From contig CP092886.1 of NCBI GenBank assembly GCA_030710605.1, forward strand, positions 165,570,573 through 165,634,572: DNA of 64,000 nucleotides. Direction: 5' to 3'. The DNA is from Cordylochernes scorpioides (lineage: Eukaryota; Arthropoda; Arachnida; Pseudoscorpiones; Chernetidae). This document shows, one piece after another, positions 21,740-33,034 of the stretch (positions are counted from its first letter, which is position 1; every line of letters begins with the position of its first letter). A program made the translations under genes and the position numbers. The notes under the pieces were generated by a model, which was not told the origin of the DNA, ran no database searches, and worked only from the letters and a program-made list of their open reading frames with translations.

Positions 21740-22498
21740 TCTCTATATATATATAAAAATGAATGTCTGTGTGTGTGTGTGTGTCCTCTATGGATTCAAA
21801 AACCATACATCCAATCGCCGTGAAATTTTGGGATATTATTAGGTGTATCCCCGGAAAGGTTTACGAAAAATAATTTCTTGAATATCTTTAATACCCTTAG
21901 AGTTATTTGCAGATTTGTAGCTTTAACTCACAAGCAGCGCCACCTTGCGACGGAGATAGGCTTAGGTCTGCCCCACCCCGTGAGAGAATGGATCCGTCCG
22001 GCCGACAGTCCAAGTACCCACCGACCAATCAGGGCAGAGTTGGTGACACAGCTGTGCCAAGTAGACAAGAAAAAAAGCCTCGCGGGAGCTTGCCCAAGAT
22101 GACCTCCGGGAACTTCGTCCATCTTCCATAAACGACCATGAATTTATTCAACCTTATCGAGTATTTTTCAAGGGACCGGGAAAAAATGTTCACTAGATAA
22201 AACGATGATTTTGTAATGTAGAAAATTAGGAAAGACAAAATTCAGAATGACACGGCACACAGGGACCGGGAAAAAATGATCACTTTATCAGTTTCAAATT
22301 ATCAAAATATATCTATTTCTTTTTATAAGTTTATAGAGAATTGTTTTAACAAATGTTCGTTAGACAGACCTTTACTCGGGTACCGATTAATATTGATTTT
22401 ATTCAAGTGACCGGGAAAAAATGTTCACTTTATCGAGAGATTCGTTAGACAAACCTTTACTCGGGTAAAACACGGGCGAAGCCGGGTACATCCGCTAG
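21740..22498 (+). mobile_element. Non-autonomous Helitron
   Basis: It starts TCTCTATATATATATAAAAA after an A, and carries ATGAATGTCTGTGTGTG. It ends in a GC hairpin (GGC-GAA-GCC within CGGGCGAAGCCGGG) and CCGCTAG followed by T. These are the 5'-TC, 3' hairpin, CTRR and A|T insertion features of Helitrons. No Rep/helicase gene is present. Open frames around 21900-22130 overlap and have no recognised product. Confidence 0.8.
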
Positions 22499-22689
22499 TG
22501 TTTTATATTTTTCTCAATAAAGGTCCTCTCTAGGATTCCTATTACAATTCAGACAATGGTAGACCATTGAATAAACACAGTACTGGTCATCCAGTAGAAG
22601 CATAAGCTAAGGAAATGGAAAATTGGTTTAACATAGTTCAATGGTAATGAAAATGTTATTATATATGCAAGTGTGACAGTAATATTATA

Positions 22690-23125
22690 ATAAATTAAAA
22701 CTATTTTGACGCGCCAATGGTATTTTTTGGAATAAAACAAATTTTTACTGCCCTTACTGCAATAATAAATTAATGGGAAGGCCTAACTCATCAGTGGTTA
22801 ACCCTCCCAGCGGTTTCGTCAGTTCAATCTACGATACCACTGTAATATTGTATCGGGCTGTTTTTCTTTTATACCGATACTGAAGCTGAACTTTCGGAAA
22901 ATGTATTTTAAATGAAGAGTTCAGCTTCAGTATTAGTATAAAAGCAAAACAGCCCTATGCAATATTACAGCTGTATGGCAGATTAAACTGGCGAAATCTC
23001 TGGAAGGGTTCACCACTGATGAGCCAGGCCCTCCCATTCATTTATCATTGCAGTAAGGGCAGTATAAATTTGTTTTATTTTAAAAATAATCATACGCGTC
23101 AAAATAGTTTAAATTTATTATAACA
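22690..23125. repeat. Palindromic element family 1
   Basis: Long inverted arms as at 9105, around a central inverted pair AAAGAAAAACAGCCC / CAGCCCTATGC. In the left arm the minus strand has CTGAC-GAAA and CTGATGA-GTTAG where the right arm has CTGGC and GCCAG. Confidence 0.65.
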
Positions 23126-23225
23126 GATATTGCATAATAGCAGTAATATTACTTAAGGAATCTTTAGAGGAAAATGATAAAATAAATCGGTTTTAAAGAT
23201 AATGTTTTCGAACAGAAATACTTAC

Positions 23226-23279
23226 AGCTTCATCTTGGGGCACGCCTTCATCATTCTGGCCTTGAATGACCTCGTCCTC
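23226..23279 (-). CDS. Host gene exon, 54 bp, acidic
   Basis: Minus-strand exon with acceptor TGTTAG and donor GTAAGT. It is 18 codons in phase 0: EDEVIQGQNDEGVPQDEA. It is strongly acidic like its neighbours. Support is the matching splice sites and frame, and the absence of similar sequence elsewhere in the window. Confidence 0.6.
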
Positions 23280-23309
23280 CTAACATAGCACACACACCAT
23301 TTAATCTTT

Positions 23310-23595
23310 TTGACGCGTATGATTCTTTTTGAATAAAACGATTTATACTGCCCTTACTGCAATTATAAAAATAATGGGAGGGCCTGGCTCATCAGTGGTG
23401 AACCCTCCTAGCGGTTTCGCCAGTTTAAACTACCATTTTTAAATAAAACATTTTTCTACTGCCCTTAGTTCATTATATATATTTTGTATAATTCCAGAAA
23501 GGGCAGTAGAAGATTGTTTTATTTAAAAAGAATCATACGCGTTAAAAATAGTTTCAATTTCTGATAACAGATGGCGCGCTAATGCATCTTATTTA
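23310..23595. repeat. Palindromic element family 1
   Basis: Shorter copy with the AACAGATGGCGCGCT tail at the right end only. It lies between two host exons. Confidence 0.65.
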
Positions 23596-23655
23596 TACAA
23601 TTTGGTGATAGAACGTAGGATGATGTGGATGAGTTGTTGTATGATGAGTACTCAC

Positions 23656-23721
23656 CTGGGGGATGTTGATGGCAGAGCAATTCTTCAGCACATCCACCAC
23701 TGTGACGGCGGATGATTCTTC
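23656..23721 (-). CDS. Host gene exon, 66 bp
   Basis: Minus-strand exon with acceptor CACATAG and donor GTGAGT. It reads 22 codons in phase 0, beginning EESSAVTVVDVLKN and ending SAINIPQ. No domain recognised. It precedes the 54-bp exon at 23226 in transcript order. Confidence 0.65.
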
Positions 23722-23908
23722 CTATGTGAACATCACCGATATCAGAGTCAATGGATTACTTTGACGATATACCGATTAATTGTGCCACAGGAAGCAATAG
23801 ACTATACTCATAGTATATACTATAATATAACTACAATAGTATATACTATAACTCAAAAATACCATAATCATTTCTATAAAAAGAAATATCACCTCTTCAG
23901 TCAAAATA

Positions 23909-24111
23909 CACTCATAGACAAAACTTAAGGAAGTTATACCTTTTAGCATGTATATCGGATTCAGGCAATAACTCTGAATGATATTTGATACACAGTGACC
24001 TTTATTGAATACACACGAGAATACCAAGTGTAAACAAAATTATGTCTGTCTCCTTCAAAAGAACAGACGACTGACCACATTAAAGACTTAACTTCCTATT
24101 TTGTCCATGGG
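23909..24111. mobile_element. Mariner-type MITE (CACTCATGGACAAAA family)
   Basis: Ends CACTCATAGACAAAACTTAAG and TTTTGTCCATGGG, flanked by TA. Internal sequence matches the copy at 8396. Confidence 0.7.
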
Positions 24112-24189
24112 TATAACTATGGAATACAATATATCTTTAAAATATAGTTATATATTTATTGAATATATCGTATATTCAAAACAAACATG

Positions 24190-24500
24190 CCTAATTATGC
24201 ATTGATGGCTACCTTCTTCGTGTTATCTGTCCCCACATAGAGGTCGTTCAAGGAGAAAGGACAAAGAAGGCCGGAAGCCTGAGAGGTGAAGCTGCTTCAT
24301 AAAAGAGTTGTTGTGAGGATTCCCCGCCAAATTAAATGACGTCGGTTTGTCCTGTGTGACGTCAGGATCGATGGCAGTCAGGTGACACTACCTGGGCTCT
24401 CTGATTGGATCACTCTAATTTTGAATTTAAGTGACACGTAACAACCGGCCTTCATTACTATATACAGATTGTATTTGTCATTTATTTCCTTACATTACAT
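24190..24500. other. Unassigned interval with two CRE-like sites
   Basis: No gene or repeat recognised. It contains TGACGTCGG and GTGACGTCAGG within 30 bp, matching cAMP-response-element cores, in a locally GC-richer stretch. It could be an enhancer or promoter, or chance. Confidence 0.3.
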
Positions 24501-24519
24501 TTCCCATTACATCAAACGC

Positions 24520-24930
24520 TTGTTATTAAAATAAAAACAGAAATTCTTCAGGGAAAGTTTCTTTTAAAAATATTTTTTATTTAAAAAATATCTCGAGCTT
24601 TCGGGCAAGTAAGCCTTTCTACGGGAGAAAATGCTTTACATGATTAATACGCCAATAAAATATGATTTAAAATTAAATAAAGTCCATTCACTGTTTACAT
24701 TTGTTTTAAGGTATAAACAACGCGGGCTTCTGTTGCGCGTGCTTCACTTGGAGGTAATGGGCTGGGCTCAGGGAATATAATGTTATAAATATCCGGAATA
24801 TCTATTCTTCTGTTAATACTATTATAATTTCTGGATATGATGGGCTTACTTGCCCGAAAGCTCGAGATATTTTTTAAATAAAAAATATTTTTAAAAGAAA
24901 CTTTTCCCTGGAGGATTTCTGTTTTTATTT
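24520..24930. repeat. Palindrome with outward hammerhead-like arms (GAAAGCTCGAG)
   Basis: Arms AGTTTCTTTTAAAAATATTT and its inverse bound the element. The left minus strand reads CCGTAGAA, AGGC-TTACTT-GCCC, GAAAGCTC, GAG. The right plus strand (24838-24868) reads TGATG, GGC-TTACTT-GCC, CGAAAGCTCGAG. Stem II, GAAA and stem III are kept, but the CTGANGA box is damaged in both. Confidence 0.55.
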
Positions 24931-25146
24931 TAATATTAATTCAAGGGATTATTTTATCGAATCAAACACATGTACTAATTTACGCAAAGAAATTGGCATT
25001 TAGTCTCGTGGTATATATAGCCATAGCATATATTTATAGCCAATAACTTAGTTAAATCACTAGTTTGATGATATATAAAATCTGGTGGACAAAAAAAATA
25101 GAGATATCTTGGAGATTGTGGGCAGGGGATCTCTACTGACTATATA

Positions 25147-25356
25147 CACCCATTGACAAAAAATAAAGAAGTTGTACTTTTTAACATGTATATCGGGATT
25201 AAGACAATAACCTTGAAAGATATTTAATACACAGTGACCTTTATTAAAGACACACGAGATAACCAATTGTGAACAAAATTGCCTCTGTCTCCTTAAAAAA
25301 ACAGATGACCGGTATCATCAAGGACTTTCCAGTTCCTTAAGTTTTGTTTATGAATG
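25147..25356. mobile_element. Mariner-type MITE
   Basis: CACCCATTGACAAAAAATAA to TTTTGTTTATGAATG, flanked by TA. Same family as 8396. Confidence 0.65.
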
Positions 25357-25399
25357 TATATATATATATAGTTTAATGTCAACAACCAGTGACTATATA

Positions 25400-25609
25400 C
25401 ACTAATGAACTTAAGGAAGTGGTAAGTCTTTGATGACGCCAGTCGTTGTTTTTTTTTTTTTAAGGAGAAAGAGGTAATTTTTTTCACACTTCTTTATCTC
25501 GTGTCCTCAATAAAGGTCACTGTATCAAATATCATTCAGAGTTATATAGTCTGAGAATCCCGATATACATGCTTAAAGGTACAAATTCCTTAAGTTTTGT
25601 CAATGAGTG
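25400..25609. mobile_element. Mariner-type MITE, opposite orientation
   Basis: CACTAATGAACTTAAGGAAG to TTTTGTCAATGAGTG with TA flanks. Internal sequence is inverted relative to the copy at 25147. Confidence 0.65.
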
Positions 25610-25774
25610 TATATATATAGTTTATTGTCATTAAGCAGTGTAGATCTTTCTCCCCACAATCGTCAAGACTATTGTCCAACAGATAACAAACTAGTTATTT
25701 GACTATGTTCCTGGGGACAATATATGTCCTTGCATCCCGACTATATATTAGAATTGAAAATTAACATATACACT

Positions 25775-25935
25775 GGTTTCTAAAATTAAGCTAACAAACA
25801 CTAAATCTTTACTGGCAATGCGTTTCTTTTAAATATCATCAAATATTATCTCTACATTTTATTATATTTAAAAGAAATGCATTGCCAGTAAAAATCTATT
25901 TGTGTAAAATTTTAACGATAGATAGCAATTAAATT
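25775..25935. repeat. Palindrome around a GGCAATGCGTTTCTTTT arm
   Basis: ACTGGCAATGCGTTTCTTTT and its inverse AAAGAAATGCATTGCCAGT flank a short AT-rich centre. A related piece is near 9050-9110. Confidence 0.5.
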
Positions 25936-26143
25936 TAATAAACATTAAATCCTAAATAAAAAATATTAATAACGAAAAATAATAAAAATCATTATATGAT
26001 ATACAAATTATATCACACGGTTTAGCTAGCCAATAAAAATAGTTTTGTCTATCCACCTGAAAATTTTCGTTCAAAACAATTCTATTTTCTTTGAGGAAAC
26101 TAAAATTAAGTGTTTGTTACCTTAATTTTAAAACCAAGGTATA

Positions 26144-26422
26144 CTCAGACCTCGCTTTGCGTCGGGGTCACGTTCCAAAAAAAACACGACGCAAATTGAA
26201 ACGACGCAAAGTGAAAATATGTGAAGGCGCAATCAAAAACAAAGGTGTTGCCATAATTTAGGAAAAAAAATTAAAAATATATATTAAAAAATTAAAGACT
26301 CGAATCCAAAACAATGCATCTTCGAAAATCTAACGACGCTCAGTGAAAATCAGTAAAAATTAATCAACGACGCAACTTCGAAAAAAACGCAAAACGAAAC
26401 GACGCAAAGCGAGGTACTGGTG
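26144..26422. mobile_element. Pogo-type MITE (CAGACCTCGCTTTGCG ends)
   Basis: Inverted ends ACCTCGCTTTGCGTCG / CGACGCAAAGCGAGGT, flanked by TA. The interior repeats GACGCAA-type motifs. No transposase. Confidence 0.65.
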
Positions 26423-27594
26423 TATATCTCTTTTTCTACAGATTTTGCCAAAACATTTATAATCACAAACACCGAACCGAATGAAAATAATCACATGCAC
26501 AAATTGAGACCCACAAAAATACAAACTGACATTAACAAAACACATATACGCTCCTATATATGCGAAAACATGTACACACCAACCCATGAACGTATATATT
26601 ACACATAGACACGGAAATATACATACTCAGATTACATGCATGTACTTCTAATTGCACACATAACACAAAAATACAAACGATCGCAAGCACACGCATGCGC
26701 ATAAATAACACCATCAGTCACATGCACTCAAGTCCTCTCTATAAAACTTCAGTCACTTTTTGACTCTCACAGGGGGCAGCTAGGTGCTAGATTAACATCC
26801 ACCTGTTTATATAGCAAAAAATATTCAGAAAAATGAAAAAAATATATATTCCAAGTGGATCATAACCAGCAAAAAGGAGGAATTAACGTTAAGACTATTT
26901 TGAGCCATTTTTCTTTTTTTGCTTATTAAACTATTTCTAATGTAATGATAAATATTAGAAGAGTATTTCTCATCAGTGGTGAACCCAAATATCGCAGTAG
27001 GGATAGTAGAAGTCAAGTAATTTAAAACAAAAATGGTGCAAATAAGTTCCAAATGTAATATAAAGATGGCGCTAAATACATCAAATCTGAAAAAGAGAAT
27101 AAAGGGGACAACTATATTCTTTTTTAACATTGTCTTCTTTAAAATCATGTTTATCACAAATAGAGCCCCATTACTATAGCCTCGCGGTTGCCGGGAATAT
27201 AAATTGAGGCAAATCCAATTTACACTCGTCACCTTCAAATGGAGAAAACATTTTCACGATATGACTAAACCAACAGCTTATAATTCCCTTAGGATTTCTT
27301 TTGGAATTTTTGTCTTGTTCATATACAATAATCAAGTTGTTTAATTTTCTGGCTCTTTACAATACAGAGAGAAATCGAGTTATTTTCTCAACATTTCTCA
27401 CAATTTCGAATGAATATGAATTTTGAACTTTGATCTTTGTAAGGAGTATTGAATCGTTCAGATGGGGGGTTGTTTTGAAAAATATTGAGAAATGCAAAGC
27501 TATTGGCATGTGTTAGTGAATTGGCTACGTTAAATCGTATTTAAAATGGTATTTAGCGCATCTATCTATAGAAATATCATTTATAATCATTATT
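26423..27594. other. AT-rich interval, no gene found
   Basis: It contains a stretch rich in ACACAT/CATGCA (26460-26720) and a decayed family 1-like piece with AAGATGGCGCTAAAT near 27064. Open frames are short, repetitive and not credible. Confidence 0.4.
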
Positions 27595-27845
27595 ATGTAT
27601 GAAAATTCGAAACTTTTATAGACGCGTATGATTCTTTTAGAAATTAAACAAATTCTACTGCTCTTACTGCAATGTAAAAATTAATGGGAGGGCCTGGCTC
27701 ACCAGGGTTCACCATTGATGAGCAAGGCCCTCCCATTAATTTTTCCATTGCAGAAAGGACAGTAGAAGTTGTTTATTTTTAAAAAGAATCATACGCATCT
27801 AAAATAGTTTCGAATTTTCATAACAGATGGCGCGCTAATATATCA
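27595..27845. repeat. Palindromic element family 1, near-perfect hairpin
   Basis: AAAATTCGAAACTTTTATAG arms around a shortened centre with AACAGATGGCGCGCT tail on the right. Confidence 0.65.
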
Positions 27846-27989
27846 TAAATAATAATTGTGTGTAGAAATATTTTTGTCTTTTAAAATTTAAAAATTTCGC
27901 TATAATAAGGATTCCCAATTTCACAGATGTGTAAATATTAAATTAGCAATTACAAAGTCATATATAAAACGCTTCAACTCTTTTTTTTA

Positions 27990-28330
27990 TTCACCTGATC
28001 AAAGGAAGCTTTCGGGCAAGCCCTTCTTCACCTAAGGCTATAAAAAAGCAATAGAGAGATTATATAATATTTTAAAAGAGGAATCTATGTATAAATATAG
28101 TACATAATTGAATATACATATTTATATAAAAAATAGACACTTCGGCCAGTTGGAGTTTTTTATTTTCTCAACGTTTCGACAAAAAATCGACAAATGCTTT
28201 ATTTTTATTTACTTCTCCTGACGAAGCCAAAAGATTTTTGTCGAAACGTTGAGAAAATAAAAAACTCCAACTGGCCGAAGTGTCTATTTTTTATATAAAT
28301 ATGAATGCCGGCCAGGCAGCCTCTATCTTT
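27990..28330. repeat. Palindromic hammerhead-like elements, two classes
   Basis: At 28010-28045 the minus strand reads GTGAAGAA, GGGC-TT-GCCC, GAAAGCTT, CCT. From 28130 an inverted pair CACTTCGGCCAGTTGGAG / CTCCAACTGGCCGAAGTG encloses a truncated minus-strand and a nearly intact plus-strand CTGACGAA motif (28213-28256). Confidence 0.55.
28213..28256 (+). ncRNA. Hammerhead-like motif, CTGACGAA class
   Basis: TTCTC, CTGACGA (28218-28224), an extra A, a stem II hairpin with one mismatch, GAAA (28243-28246), ACGT, T, then GAGAA pairing fully with TTCTC. The core is canonical apart from the extra A. Confidence 0.5.
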
Positions 28331-28403
28331 ACGATGAATATACATAATTGAATAAATTTGAATAATTAACTATGAGCAGGTTAGCAATGGTCAGTACACT
28401 TAC

Positions 28404-28518
28404 CGAGGATAGGTCAGCCATTTCCACCTCGCAGGTCATTGGCTCCGTTGAGGTCATCACTCGTTCTTGATTGGTCAGGGATTTTATATGGAAGTCTTCA
28501 CCGTCGCATTCACACAAC
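28404..28518 (-). CDS. Host gene exon, about 115 bp
   Basis: Donor GTAAGT is clear. The best acceptor is AAATAG before GTTGTGTGAATG, giving an open frame with CECDGEDFHIKSL and MTCEVEMADLSS. This length (3n+1) breaks the phase-0 rule of the other exons, so the acceptor may be wrong or this exon has an asymmetric phase. Confidence 0.5.
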
Positions 28519-28539
28519 CTATTTCAATTTCCTACTCAA

Positions 28540-29120
28540 GCCAATTTTCGTGGGTTCTATAGAGTAGGTAATGGACTATTTCTAATTGATATAAGGCAAC
28601 AGCTTGTTTTAAATTAAAATTCATCATGGAACGCGACAAACCTGAATTACGACGTCCCCCAAATAAATCAAAGTACGACATTTGCCAATTTTTTATCAAT
28701 AAAGATTTTGATGATCTCCTCCCCCACTAACAAATTGATGTAATATTTTAAAGTCGCAATAAAGATGGTTTTTGTCGTGAATTCATTATACATAAACAGT
28801 GATAATACATCAAGAATATTATTGTTTCAAGATAATTAAAAACACACTTACCATTTATAAACATTGTCATCCAGGTGGAGATAAAAGGGTTCCGGGAATA
28901 AGTTTGTTTAAAAAACCTTATTCTCGGAAGGCTGATATTTCCACATTGATATTGAAAACAAAAGATTATTTTCCTGAACTATAAACATTGTTGTTACAAT
29001 AAATTTGTTTATAACACACAAAGAATGTAATATATATTTTCTCTCCCTTTCAATATAATTAATATTTAAAATATGTAAAAATTAATTTGTATATAAAAAT
29101 AGTATATATCATCAATTTAT
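28540..29120. other. AT-rich interval, no gene found
   Basis: Nothing recognised beyond short AT-rich stretches. Confidence 0.4.
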
Positions 29121-29170
29121 TATCGTGATACTCCTGTTGAAGGACTGACAAGTCCGAAAGCTTGAAAATA
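29121..29170 (+). ncRNA. Hammerhead-like motif, CTGTYGAA class
   Basis: CTGTTGAA, stem II GGAC-TGACAA-GTCC, GAAA, then AGCTT. Position 6 is T where the hammerhead core has A, as also at 43547, so this class is probably inactive or a different fold. Confidence 0.4.
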
Positions 29171-29279
29171 AAATTTTGAACAAGAAACTTAGCCCTGGAA
29201 GCTTTATTTATTTTATAATATAATAAAATCCTTAATTAAATTCAATCAAATTACAATGAGCCGGGATACACCCAAAATG

Positions 29280-30540
29280 AATTCAAAAGCCACACATCTG
29301 ATAATATCTGATAGTTATTCTCATAATTTTCTGTAATGACCAAGTGTTTCTTGTGGCGGCCGCAAAGGGGCGTACGTCTAGCATTCTCAAGAAAAAATGG
29401 CTGAGATGAAAGCGTTCAACAAGGAATTACGAGATGCTGTAAACCTGTACCTAAGCAGATCTATTAAATGACGTTGCCGTTAACGTGGGAAATATTTTAA
29501 ACTCCAATAGAATAAAAGTTTATATTGCATTATTCCCGACGGATTGAAGTTTCTCAGCGAAAATCAAACATATTAGACTCGCAAAAATTTCTTCTTGCAC
29601 AAGTCTCGGAAGCTATCAAGAGTAATTACTCGATTATAATCGAAGCATTATACAATAGTTGTCTAGTAGTCAACAAATATGGATGAATACAATAATGTTT
29701 GCTCAAGGACTTCTCTTTGGTTTATATAAAGTCTACAAGACCCCAGTCACGGTTCAGAATGTCGTGGTCCATTTGAATGAGGAAAGCGAAGACTAGAACG
29801 CGACTAATTCCATACTCACCGTTTCAATGATACGCTAACCTTGACGTATGCACGGTGAAATCTATGGTCATTGGACATGCGTCGGACCTGGAAGCTGTTG
29901 TTGGATTCTGCGCTACCTGGAGTATAGGAGCTCCATCTATGCTTCCGTCCTGTGGTGAATCTGTATAAGACCGGTGGTCTTAATAAAGCTGTATGTGTGT
30001 GGATAATACTGAGTTAAGTCCATGTTCTACTATAGATTCACGACTGTGCATACCATTCTGCAGGAGTGTCTTCATGATAAGAAAAATTACAGTAGGAGGA
30101 TATATGAACAATGAATAGTTGAAAAACTTTTGTTCGGGATGGACAATCGTGGTTTGTTCTGTTTAGAAGAATGGGTTAGAAATATAATATTGAAAGTATA
30201 TTTGAAGACATCAAGTTTATCACCTTCCCAGATATAGCGGTTGCAGTGGTGTGTTCTGATAATGTGTTTTAGAAGAATGCGGAGGGGAAATATAATAGCA
30301 CTCCTGAACATGACGCCAGGAGTCGGCCTGGTATGAATACGAAAATAGCAATAGGAAAGCGTTCTGTCACATCAGTGATGTCATTTACGGACCATCGTGA
30401 TGCTGTAGGCTAGATGATGAGATGTCCTGTAATTAGTTTCGTCTCTTAAAGTCTCATTGTATGTTTATTCAATCACCCGAATTTTCGCGCCTCAAGTAAA
30501 GAAGATATAATAAATGCAGAGTGTGTTGATGAATTCAATA
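29280..30540. other. Unassigned interval, possible decayed coding sequence
   Basis: Base composition is less AT-rich than neighbours, but stops break every frame. On the minus strand a good donor (ACG then GTGAGTATGG) ends at about 29818, with candidate acceptors TTCCAG or CATAG 50-70 bp upstream. It could be one more host exon or an unrecognised mobile element. Confidence 0.3.
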
Positions 30541-30589
30541 AAGCAGTTTAAATGTATTTTTTAAAAGGGAGATGTTCCTATTTAAAACT

Positions 30590-30970
30590 ATCATTGTTCC
30601 CCTCTTTTACAATATACTTTTTGACGCCACTGTACTGATGAGGCCCAAAGCCCGAAACCATGGTATACAGGATGACCTTTTGTCTGAATTTGCTAGAACT
30701 GGTGTTGTGGCTCATTCTCAATCATCACTAGTGAAGTGTTTTACTAGAGAGATACACAGTGTCATCGTTCTGATGCACAATTAAAGGGAGATCTGCCTCT
30801 TTTGCTCCACTACATTATAAGAAATTTGAACTAATTTTGACAAGTATGATTCTTTTAAAATAAATCAATTTTCTACAGCTCTTACTGCAATGATAAAATA
30901 ATGGGAGAGCCTGACTCAAAAGTGGTGAACCCTCCCAGCGGTTTCGCCAGTTTAATAGCGCGATGATGCA
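30590..30970 (+). repeat. TGTA/TACA hammerhead family element, then family 1 half
   Basis: The ribozyme arm is followed by GGTGTTGTGGCTCATTC and the tail GATGCACAATTAAAGGGAGA. A half copy of family 1 follows from about 30830. Confidence 0.6.
30631..30669 (+). ncRNA. Hammerhead ribozyme motif HH4 (type I, TGTA/TACA family)
   Basis: TGTA, CTGATGA (30635-30641), stem II GGCC-CAAA-GCCC with one C-C mismatch, GAAA (30654-30657), ACCATGGT, A at the cleavage position (30665), TACA. Core bases are intact; the weakened stem II may lower activity. Confidence 0.65.
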
Positions 30971-31262
30971 TTATATCAATAATAATATGTTTTAAAAACA
31001 CTATATTATATAGAGAGGGAAGTTAGATGATACACAATAGACGTTCAACATTGGCTTCCAGGAGGTTAATCACGAGATATGAGTGGACCAATCACATCGA
31101 TAGACAACCACTAACTGGTGTCTAATTAACCACTCCTGCTAATGACTGCCTACATTTTCACTTTACGAGTGACCTGAGACCGTAAATGGTAATCCTTTCC
31201 GTAGCTAGAGATAATAGATGACGCAACCGCTCGGCGCCAGGGACGGATTTATGCAAATTTAC

Positions 31263-31310
31263 CTTGGTCAGTGTTCTGGAGACCCATCGTCGTTTCCTTG
31301 GTCCTTGTGT
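31263..31310 (-). CDS. Host gene exon, 48 bp, basic
   Basis: The minus-strand acceptor GTGTAG is preceded by a good branch-point context (TTTACTAAC), and the donor is GTAAAT. It reads 16 codons in phase 0: TQGPRKRRWVSRTLTK. The basic cluster would suit the cytosolic side directly after the hydrophobic exon at 41145, if the two are joined. Confidence 0.6.
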
Positions 31311-31417
31311 CTACACAAGTTAGTAAAGTAAGAGATATATACTTACGTTTTTTTATACTCAGCAATGAAGATCATAAATATATATTTTTAACGCTACCTT
31401 TTTAAAAAATATATATA

Positions 31418-31635
31418 CACTAATAAACAAAACTGAAGGAAGTTTTATCTTATAGCATGTAAATCAGGATTCAGACAATAACTCTGAAAGATATTTGATG
31501 AACAGGACCTTTATTGGAAACACACAAGATAACCAAGTGTGAACAAAATTGCTTCTGTCTCCTTAAAACAATTTTAAAAATAGACGACCGGTGACATAAA
31601 AAACTTTCTACTTCCGTAAGTTTTGCCTATAAGTG
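31418..31635. mobile_element. Mariner-type MITE
   Basis: CACTAATAAACAAAACTGAA to TTTTGCCTATAAGTG between TA dinucleotides. Same family as 8396. Confidence 0.65.
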
Positions 31636-31639
31636 TATA

Positions 31640-32860
31640 TAATTAAAACCTATTTATACATATTTTATACTGAAATGGATAAAAATTAAAAGAGAGAGGG
31701 TATGGCTCATCAGTGTTGAACCCTCGCGGCGGTTTTGCCATTTCAATCTTCATACCGCTTTAATATAGTATTAGACTGAATTTCATATATACCCTTCATT
31801 TGCTATTGAATACAGTAAATTGATGTTTTAAAATAACTATAGAAATGTGGTTCTTGGACTGTAGAAATTTATATTATCAATTATTCGTGATGTTTCGGCT
31901 TTTTACCATGGTCAGTCAACAGTACTGAATCTACATCTATTCGTCACGCGTTGCAAAAAGGTTTTACCGAAGCGTCACGAACAATTTACCCATTTATATT
32001 TGGTCTGGTTGCCATGTAAAGTGACATCCCATCATTAAACTAAATTTTAAAATCTGTTTTTCTCTTATTTTTTAATCGTTTGGAAATCATTTATCCTGGT
32101 TCTCTCTTTGCCTTACTTATTTTCTTATTCATTCCCTTACTTTAAAGCACGGTAACTTAAAGGAATCAGTGACATTTTCATCTTTGCTGAATGTTAAAAA
32201 TACAAAGAAATTTCATTTATTTCATTCAGCACATCACTTAATATTTTTTCCGACTTGAATACATCAATATTTCATATTAATTATATTAAAAATAAAAAAG
32301 GCATATCCTGACCAGGAGCACATGTGTTTTACAGATGGCAGAGCGACATCTGGTGGAACAGAAATCAACTAAACATTGATTTAACCTGTTTCCTGACATA
32401 TGGGATTACCAAGTGTGAACAAAATTGGCTCTGTCTCCTTCAAAAAAAAAAAAAAAAACACAGACCACTGGCTACATCAAAGACATTCTACTTCCTTAAG
32501 CTTTGTCCTTGAGTGTCTCTTCTCCTTATCCTAAATATGTTTAAAAAAAAAAAGACATTGAATTTCGATTATATAAAAACACAAAGTTACTTTAGAAGGG
32601 CATTCGTATACCAAACGTATCTCGTCTCTATTTAAATATGCATTGAAGCAATGAATTTTGTTCATCAGCCTAGATCGAACTCAAAGGAGGCGATAAAGAA
32701 TGAGCTACAACACAGGATGGCTTTTACCTGAATTTTAGAAAATGGTGTTGTGTTGCTCATTTATATCATCACCTTTAAGTATTTTCTGGGTTGTTAAACC
32801 TATTGCATTGTTTTAGTGCTTATTTAAAGGGAGAAGTGCATATTTTGGTATATATATAAT
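31640..32860. other. Intergenic or intronic stretch with partial repeats
   Basis: A decayed family 1 piece (31690-31760), a CCACG-family tail (32290-32400), half a mariner-type MITE (32400-32516) and a decayed TGTA/TACA-family tail (32600-32860). No gene. Confidence 0.5.
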
Positions 32861-32864
32861 CATA

Positions 32865-33012
32865 TTTTGATCCAATATATGTCTTTTTAATAGAAGATAT
32901 ATACATATATTAGCTAATAAAAAGGCATATATTGGATTGAATAAAATATTTATTTGCCAATCCAATATATGCCTTTTTGTTATCTAATGATTTAAATATG
33001 GATTGCTCTATT
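32865..33012. repeat. Palindromic CCAATATATGCC repeat
   Basis: Inverted copies of GGCATATATTGGATTG around a short AT centre, ending in GGATTGCTCTATTTTC. Confidence 0.55.
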
Positions 33013-33034
33013 TTCAATATATATATATATATGT

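Noticed and set aside
21878..22131. Two 74-codon frames
   Set aside because: They lie inside a non-autonomous Helitron and overlap each other without a recognised product.
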